From positions 1-18,369 of the forward strand of contig DAOUAB010000028.1 in assembly GCA_034434015.1 (NCBI GenBank): a DNA stretch of 18,369 nucleotides, written 5' to 3'. Positions within the stretch are counted from its first letter, which is position 1; each line of letters opens with the position of its first letter. Positions 14,145-18,369 of the stretch are shown here, piece by piece. The translations under genes and the position numbers were made by a program. The notes under the pieces are model-generated. The model was given only the letters and a program-made list of their open reading frames with translations. It was not told where the DNA came from and did not search any database. This DNA is from SpSt-583 sp034434015 (GTDB lineage Bacteria; Chloroflexota; Anaerolineae; Anaerolineales; UBA6663).

Positions 14145-15512
14145 ATGTCCGCGCCGATCGTCATCTGCGGCGCCGGCATCGCCGGCATCTCGACGGCCTA
14201 TCACCTGGCCGTGCGGCACGGCCGGCCGGTCGTGCTGGTCGATGAGCGCCCGCCGCTCTCCCTGACTAGCGATAAGTCTACCGAAGCCTATCGCAACTGG
14301 TGGCCGGGCCCCGGCGACGCCATGGTCCGCCTGATGAACCGCAGCATTGATCTGTTGGAGGCGTGGGCCGCGGCGACCGGCAACCTCTTCCACCTCAACC
14401 GGCGCGGCTACGTTTACGTGACCGCGCAGGCGGAGCGCCTCCCGGCCCTGATCCGGGAGGCCGAAGAGATCGCGGCCCTGGGCGCGGGCGAACTCCGTGT
14501 GCACCGGCCCGGCGCGGCCGGCGGACCGGGCTACCACCCCGCCGCGCCGGATGGGTTCGCCGGTGAACCGGGCGGCGCCGATCTGCTCCTCGATCCGGCC
14601 CTGATACGCCGGCACTTTCCCTACCTGACCGAGGCCGCAGTCGCCGTGTTGCATGCGCGCCGGGCGGGCTGGTTCAGCGCGCAGCAGCTGGGCGCCTGGC
14701 TGCTGGAGCAGGCCCGGGAGCGCGGCGCGCGCCTGCTGGCCGGGCGCGTAGTCGGCGTGGAGATGGACGCGGACGGCGTGTGCGCGGTGCGGCTGGCGGG
14801 CGGCGAGCGCCTGGCGACGCGCCATTTCGTCGACGCCGCCGGTCCGCTGGTGGGCGAGGTCGCCCGGATGGTGGGCGTGGACCTGCCCGTCCACTGCGAA
14901 CGCCATCTCAAACTCAATTTCACCGACACGCTGGGCGCGATCCCGCGCGAGGCGCCGCTGCTGATCTGGGACGATGCGCAGCGCCTCGACTGGGACGACG
15001 ACGAGCGCGCGGCCCTGGCGGAGGACGAGACCACGCGCTGGCTGCTGGGGCCCCTGCCGGCCGGCGTCCATGCCCGCCCGGACGGTCCGCCCGGCAGCCC
15101 GGTCCGCCTGATGCTGTGGGACTATCACCGTCACCCGGTGGAGCCCGTGATCCCGGTCCCGCTGGAGGATGAATTTTTCCCGGAACTGGTCTTACGCGGC
15201 CTGGCGACGATGGTCCCGGCCCTGCGCGCCTATTACGGGCGCGCGCCCAGACCCGTCATCGACGGCGGTTATTACACCAAGACGCGCGAGAACCGGCCGC
15301 TGATCGGGCCGCTGCCGTCGCCGGGGGCGTACGTCCTTGGCGCGCTCTCCGGCTATGGCCTGATGGCGGCGCCGGCCGCCGGCGAATTGCTCGCCGCGCA
15401 CATCGTCGGCGCGGCGCTGCCGCCGTACGCGGACGCCTTCCGGCTGGAGCGTTACGCCGACCCGGCATATCAGGCATTGCTGGCGAACTGGGGGAGGGAG
15501 GGGCAGTTGTAG
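14145..15512 (+). CDS. DAO-family FAD oxidoreductase (glycine/sarcosine/D-amino acid oxidase-like)
   Basis: The product has 455 residues. The ATG at 14145 is one base after the TGA of the amine oxidase gene and begins directly with an FAD-binding fold, C-G-A-G-I-A-G-I (8-15) with E34 at the end of the second strand. The upstream in-frame codons belong to the overlapping end of the previous gene. A Y-R-N-W-W-P-G-P-G segment (49-57) and the C-terminal G-G-Y-Y-T-K-T-R-E-N-R-P-L-I-G-P-L (374-390) with G-A-L-S-G-Y-G (399-405) are typical of sarcosine-oxidase-like and proline-dehydrogenase-like DAO proteins. It probably oxidises a secondary amine or amino acid in the cytoplasm. Whether oxygen or an electron carrier is the acceptor is not visible. 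A shared pathway with the amine oxidase next door is likely from their coupling. Confidence 0.88.
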   Translation: MSAPIVICGAGIAGISTAYHLAVRHGRPVVLVDERPPLSLTSDKSTEAYRNWWPGPGDAMVRLMNRSIDLLEAWAAATGNLFHLNRRGYVYVTAQAERLPALIREAEEIAALGAGELRVHRPGAAGGPGYHPAAPDGFAGEPGGADLLLDPALIRRHFPYLTEAAVAVLHARRAGWFSAQQLGAWLLEQARERGARLLAGRVVGVEMDADGVCAVRLAGGERLATRHFVDAAGPLVGEVARMVGVDLPVHCERHLKLNFTDTLGAIPREAPLLIWDDAQRLDWDDDERAALAEDETTRWLLGPLPAGVHARPDGPPGSPVRLMLWDYHRHPVEPVIPVPLEDEFFPELVLRGLATMVPALRAYYGRAPRPVIDGGYYTKTRENRPLIGPLPSPGAYVLGALSGYGLMAAPAAGELLAAHIVGAALPPYADAFRLERYADPAYQALLANWGREGQL

Positions 15513-15519
15513 CGGCGGC

Positions 15520-15605
15520 CGAGGACGGAGGGCGTCGCGCGGCGCGCTGCGGCAAAGCCGGTAAGCGGACGAAAACGGATCAGACCCTCCGTCCTCGTCC
15601 GCTTA
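15520..15605. repeat. Composite inverted repeat between convergent operons (terminator or REP-like element)
   Basis: Two perfect inverted repeats interlock. A 13-bp arm CGAGGACGGAGGG at 15520-15532 pairs with 15585-15597, and an 11-bp arm TAAGCGGACGA at 15562-15572 pairs with 15595-15605. The right arms overlap by three bases, so the two pairings compete at that junction. A further TCCGCTT copy follows at 15606-15613. The element sits between the stops of the DAO gene (15512) and the aldolase gene (15625), so a bidirectional terminator is plausible. There is no T run, and the regular word use (GCGGA, GGACG) could equally mark a short interspersed repeat family. Confidence 0.6.
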
Positions 15606-15624
15606 TCCGCTTCCAAAGCCGTTG

Positions 15625-16521
15625 TCAGTTGATCAAGCCGGCTTTTTCCAGGATCCCTTTCAGGACACGGGTCTCTTCTTCCGCCAGCGGCAGCAGCGGC
15701 GGGCGCGGCCGGCCGCCCCGGTAGCCGAACAGGTCCATGGCGGCCTTGAGGCCGGCCACGCCGAAGCGCGCGGTGACGGCGGCGTTGACCTCGATGAGCT
15801 GCAACTGGGCCTGGCGCGCGCCGGCCAGGTCGCCGGCCTGGAATTTCGCAAGCAGCGCAGCCAGAGGCCGCGCGGCGATGTTGGCCAGAGCCATCACCCC
15901 GCCCACGGCGCCCACCGCCAGCGCCGCCAGCAGGAAACCGGCCGAGCCGGCCAGCACCTGGAAGTCATCCGGCGTCTCGTGCACCATCTGCGCGATCTTG
16001 GTGATATCGCCGCCGCTGTCCTTCAGGCCGATGATGTTCGGGTGCGTCGCCAGCCGGGCCACGGCGGCGGCCGGCAGGTCCACGCCGGTGTTGGCCGGCA
16101 CGCTGTAGAGGATCACCGGGACCGGCGCGGCGTCGGCCACGGCGCGGTAGTGCGCCTCCAGCGCGGCCGGCGTCATCTTGTTCTTGAAATAGCCGGGCGT
16201 CACTACCATCACCGCGTCCACGCCCAGCCCGGCCATCCGCCGGGTCAGGTCCATCGTGGCGCGGGTGGATTCCAGGCCGGAGCCGCCGATCAGCAGCCGG
16301 TCGCGCGGCGTCACAGCGCGGGCGGCGGCGACGACCTCCAGCCGTTCCTCTATGGTCAACGACGTGAACTCGCCGTTGGAGCCGCCCAGCACATAGCCGG
16401 CGAGCGGCTCCCGGTTGAGCTGCTCGAGGTTCGTTCGCAGGGCGTCCAGGTCGAGGTCGCCATTCTCCTTGAACGGCGTGGCGACGGGCGGGAAGAGGCC
16501 GGCCAAAGACAGTTTCGTCAT
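15625..16521 (-). CDS. DapA-family class I aldolase, most like 4-hydroxy-2-oxoglutarate aldolase (HOGA1 type)
   Basis: The product has 298 residues, the usual length for the family. The ATG at 16519-16521 lies 10 bp after the aminotransferase stop, so the two are in one operon. The Schiff-base lysine is K167 (G-L-K-D-S-G-G-D) and the catalytic Tyr is Y139 (L-Y-S-V-P-A-N-T-G). The substrate-carboxylate loop reads G-G-S-N-G-E (46-51) instead of the G-T-T-G-E of true DapA. Together with Q-V-L-A-G-S-A-G-F-L (188-197) and the N-A-A-V-T-x-R-F-G segment, this matches animal HOGA1, which splits 4-hydroxy-2-oxoglutarate into pyruvate and glyoxylate. The specific substrate is inferred from motif likeness recalled from family knowledge. 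A different 2-oxoacid aldolase or lyase activity remains possible. It is unlikely to be the lysine biosynthesis enzyme. Confidence 0.85.
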   Translation of the reverse strand: MTKLSLAGLFPPVATPFKENGDLDLDALRTNLEQLNREPLAGYVLGGSNGEFTSLTIEERLEVVAAARAVTPRDRLLIGGSGLESTRATMDLTRRMAGLGVDAVMVVTPGYFKNKMTPAALEAHYRAVADAAPVPVILYSVPANTGVDLPAAAVARLATHPNIIGLKDSGGDITKIAQMVHETPDDFQVLAGSAGFLLAALAVGAVGGVMALANIAARPLAALLAKFQAGDLAGARQAQLQLIEVNAAVTARFGVAGLKAAMDLFGYRGGRPRPPLLPLAEEETRVLKGILEKAGLIN

Positions 16522-16531
16522 GCGGTTCGCT

Positions 16532-17866
16532 CTAGAGCATCCCGGCGGCCTGCTCGGCCACGGTGATGGCGTGCTCGAAGATTTCCAGCCCCTCATCGAT
16601 TTCGCCCGGCGCCACCGAGAGCGGCGGCGTGAGACGGATGGTGTTGCGCCCGCAGCCCAGCAGCAGCAGGCCGTGCTCGAAGCCGGCGTGCACCACGGCG
16701 TTGCGGATGTCGGGGGCGCGCTCCTTGGTCACTTTGTCCCGGACGAACTCGACGCCGATCATCAGGCCCTTGCCGCGCACGTCGCCGATGGACGGGTGGC
16801 GCATCTTCATTTCGTCCAGGATGTCCAGCGTGTAGCGGCCGACGTCGGCGGCGTTCTCCATGAAGCCCGTCTCGATCAGGCGGATGGTCTCCAGCGCGGC
16901 CGAGCATGAGAGGGGGTTGCCGCCGTAGGTGTTGCCGTGCGCGCCCGGCGGCCAGGTCATGATCGACTTGCGCGCGATCATGGCGCCCAGCGGCATGCCG
17001 GAGGCGATGCCTTTGGCGATGCAGACGATATCCGGCTCCACGCCCCAGTGCTGGATGGCCCACCACTTGCCGGTGCGGCCCATGCCGCTCTGGACCTCAT
17101 CTGCGATCAGCAGGATGCCGTACTTGTCGCACAACTGGCGCAGGCGCGGGAAGAAAGAATCCGGCGGGATGACGTAGCCGCCCTCGCCCTGGATCGGCTC
17201 GATCAGGAAGGCGGCCACCTCGTCCGGCGGGACCTCGTAGGTGAAGATGACGTCCTCGATGTAGTTGATGACGGCCTCGCCGTAGTCGCTGCGCGAGGCG
17301 TCGAACTGCAGGCGCGGCCGGTAGGTGTTGGGGAAGGGGACGTGCGTGACGCCGGGCAGGGCCGGCGGGAAGCCGCGCCGCTGCACGGCCTTGGAGGACG
17401 TGAAGGCCAGCGCGCCCAGCGTGCGGCCGTGGAAGCCGCCGTGGAAGCCGATAAAGCGCGGGCGCTTGGTGTAAAAGCGCGCCAGCTTCAGCGCCGCCTC
17501 CACCGACTCGGTGCCGGAGTTGGTCATAAAGCACAGCGCGTCCTCCTTGAACGGCGCGATCTCGTCCAGTTTCTCGCCCAGCGCCGCCCACTTCTCATGG
17601 TAAAAGTCGGAGGAGATGTGGATGAACTTCTCGGCCTGCGCCTGGATGGCGCGCACGACGTCCGGGTGGCTGTGGCCGGTGGCGCACACCGCGATGCCGG
17701 CGGCGAAATCCAGGTAACGGTTGCCGTCCACGTCCCACACCTCGGTGCCGCGCCCGTGGTCCATGACGAACGGGTAATCGCGCGGATAGGAGGGCGAGAT
17801 GAACCGGTTGTCGCGCTCCAGGATGGCCATAGCCTTCGGGCCGGGGACGTTGAGTTTGGTGACCAT
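16532..17866 (-). CDS. Class III PLP-dependent aminotransferase (ornithine/GABA/alanine-glyoxylate-type)
   Basis: The product has 444 residues. The ATG at 17864-17866 has GGAG 7 nt upstream; the in-frame ATG at 17879-17881 has none. The fold-type I features are all present: N-S-G-T-E (116-120) for phosphate binding, G-G-F-H-G-R-T (143-149) with the ring-stacking region, E-P-I-Q-G-E-G-G (223-230), D-E-V-Q-S-G (256-261) with D256 for the pyridine nitrogen, and PLP lysine K285 in C-I-A-K-G-I-A-S-G. It belongs to the group often called acetylornithine aminotransferase family, but no arginine biosynthesis genes are nearby. Next to an HOGA-like aldolase it may transaminate glyoxylate (as AGXT2 does), GABA or another omega-amino acid; this is inference. 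It is probably the first gene of the operon with the aldolase. Confidence 0.92.
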   Translation of the reverse strand: MVTKLNVPGPKAMAILERDNRFISPSYPRDYPFVMDHGRGTEVWDVDGNRYLDFAAGIAVCATGHSHPDVVRAIQAQAEKFIHISSDFYHEKWAALGEKLDEIAPFKEDALCFMTNSGTESVEAALKLARFYTKRPRFIGFHGGFHGRTLGALAFTSSKAVQRRGFPPALPGVTHVPFPNTYRPRLQFDASRSDYGEAVINYIEDVIFTYEVPPDEVAAFLIEPIQGEGGYVIPPDSFFPRLRQLCDKYGILLIADEVQSGMGRTGKWWAIQHWGVEPDIVCIAKGIASGMPLGAMIARKSIMTWPPGAHGNTYGGNPLSCSAALETIRLIETGFMENAADVGRYTLDILDEMKMRHPSIGDVRGKGLMIGVEFVRDKVTKERAPDIRNAVVHAGFEHGLLLLGCGRNTIRLTPPLSVAPGEIDEGLEIFEHAITVAEQAAGML

Positions 17867-17904
17867 AGGATATCTCCGCATGTGGTGACCGGGGCCGGAG
17901 GGTC

Positions 17905-17941
17905 GGGAGCGGGGCAGGCAAAGGAGGGTTCCCCGGCTCCC
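17905..17941 (-). other. GC-rich hairpin between the ROK kinase and aminotransferase genes
   Basis: On the minus strand GGGAG-C-CGGGG pairs with CCCCG-CTCCC (10 pairs, one bulge, 16-nt loop). The 138-bp gap (17867-18004) shows no clear promoter. The hairpin lacks a T run and could be a weak terminator for the kinase gene or part of the aminotransferase leader. Confidence 0.35.
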
Positions 17942-18004
17942 TGGCGCCTCCAGCTCGGCTGTTCTTGAGCAACGAACGGGGAGGGCGGCCCGGCGGGGCG
18001 GCCG

Positions 18005-18369
18005 TTACCGGTCCGGCATCACCAGCGCGCGCGATTCTTCCATGGCCAGCGCGCCGGCGCCCACCAGGCCCGCGTCGTCGCCCAGCGCCGCGCCCACCAC
18101 CGGGACGTCGCGCCAGTAGAAGTCGTTCATGGCGTAGCGGCGGATGGCGGCCCGGATCGGGTCGAAGAGCAGGTCGCCGACCAGCGAGACGCCGCCGCCC
18201 AGGATGACGATGGACGGGTTGAAGACGTGCAGCAGGCTGGCCAGCGCGTAGCCGATGTAGTGTCCGGCCTCCGCTAACAGGCTCTGCGAGAACGCGTCGC
18301 CCTGCTGCGCGGCCTGGCCGATCAGGGCCGTGTTCAGGCGGGAGAGGTCGCCGCCGGTCAGCGCGCGCA
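18005..18369 (-). CDS. ROK-family sugar kinase (glucokinase-like), C-terminal part only
   Basis: The last 121 codons of a minus-strand gene are in the window; the start lies beyond its right end. The stop is TAA at 18005-18007. The visible part has the ROK C-terminal fold features: A-G-H-Y-I-G-Y-A-L-A-S-L-L-H, then F-N-P-S-I-V-I-L-G-G-G-V-S with the nucleotide-binding glycines, D-P-I-R-A-A-I-R-R-Y-A-M, and a D-D-A-G-L-V-G-A-G-A-L-A end. The ATP phosphate loop, catalytic Asp and zinc-binding cysteines typical of ROK kinases lie upstream and cannot be checked. It would phosphorylate glucose or an amino sugar. A NagC/Xyl-type repressor would have the same C-terminal fold, so kinase versus repressor is not settled. 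It is on the same strand as the aminotransferase, 138 bp away. Confidence 0.85.
   Translation of the reverse strand, partial: RALTGGDLSRLNTALIGQAAQQGDAFSQSLLAEAGHYIGYALASLLHVFNPSIVILGGGVSLVGDLLFDPIRAAIRRYAMNDFYWRDVPVVGAALGDDAGLVGAGALAMEESRALVMPDR

Noticed and set aside
1..18369. CRISPR arrays, tRNA genes, transposases, phage genes
   Set aside because: I looked for regularly spaced repeats, cloverleaf-like segments and typical mobile-element proteins and found none. The only long periodic repeats are protein-coding domain repeats.

Overview
The window is very GC-rich (roughly 70% by eye), bacterial and densely coding. No phage, IS element, CRISPR array, tRNA or rRNA is visible. Three things together suggest a Chloroflexota genome of the Anaerolineae/Caldilineae kind: very long secreted Ig/cadherin-like repeat proteins, Pro/Thr-rich linkers of the 'PPTSTP' type, and cytoplasmic HtrA-like proteases. 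This assignment is inference; no marker gene is present.

Layout. (1) 1-4175, plus strand: the C-terminal part of a giant tandem-repeat surface protein ending in a CARDB-like domain, followed 3 bp later by a small signal peptide/linker/one-TM protein. (2) 4183-10569, minus strand: a plant-type (cucumisin-like) subtilase with PA and Fn3-like domains, a second smaller subtilase, and an AspT/YidE-type transporter with two RCK_C domains. (3) 10570-10990: a 420-bp non-coding island of lower GC. On the minus strand it holds a near-perfect sigma70 promoter, a long structured leader with a possible internal terminator, a short leader ORF and a perfect Shine-Dalgarno sequence with no start codon behind it, and the terminator of the next gene. 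(4) 10991-12547, minus: two tandem HtrA-like serine proteases without signal peptides, one with a PDZ domain and one without. (5) 12761-15512, plus: two FAD oxidoreductases, an amine oxidase and a DAO-family enzyme, separated by one base. (6) 15513-15624: a composite inverted repeat between convergent operons. (7) 15625-18369, minus: a 4-hydroxy-2-oxoglutarate aldolase-like DapA-family enzyme, a class III aminotransferase, and the C-terminal end of a ROK-family sugar kinase.

How the genes may work together. The secreted proteases could feed amino acid and amine catabolism, in which FAD oxidases, a PLP aminotransferase and an HOG-type aldolase would act in sequence, for instance in hydroxyproline or glyoxylate metabolism. 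This is a context-based hypothesis. The regulatory island in front of the large subtilase is the most unusual non-coding feature, and the 86-bp composite inverted repeat at 15520-15605 is second.
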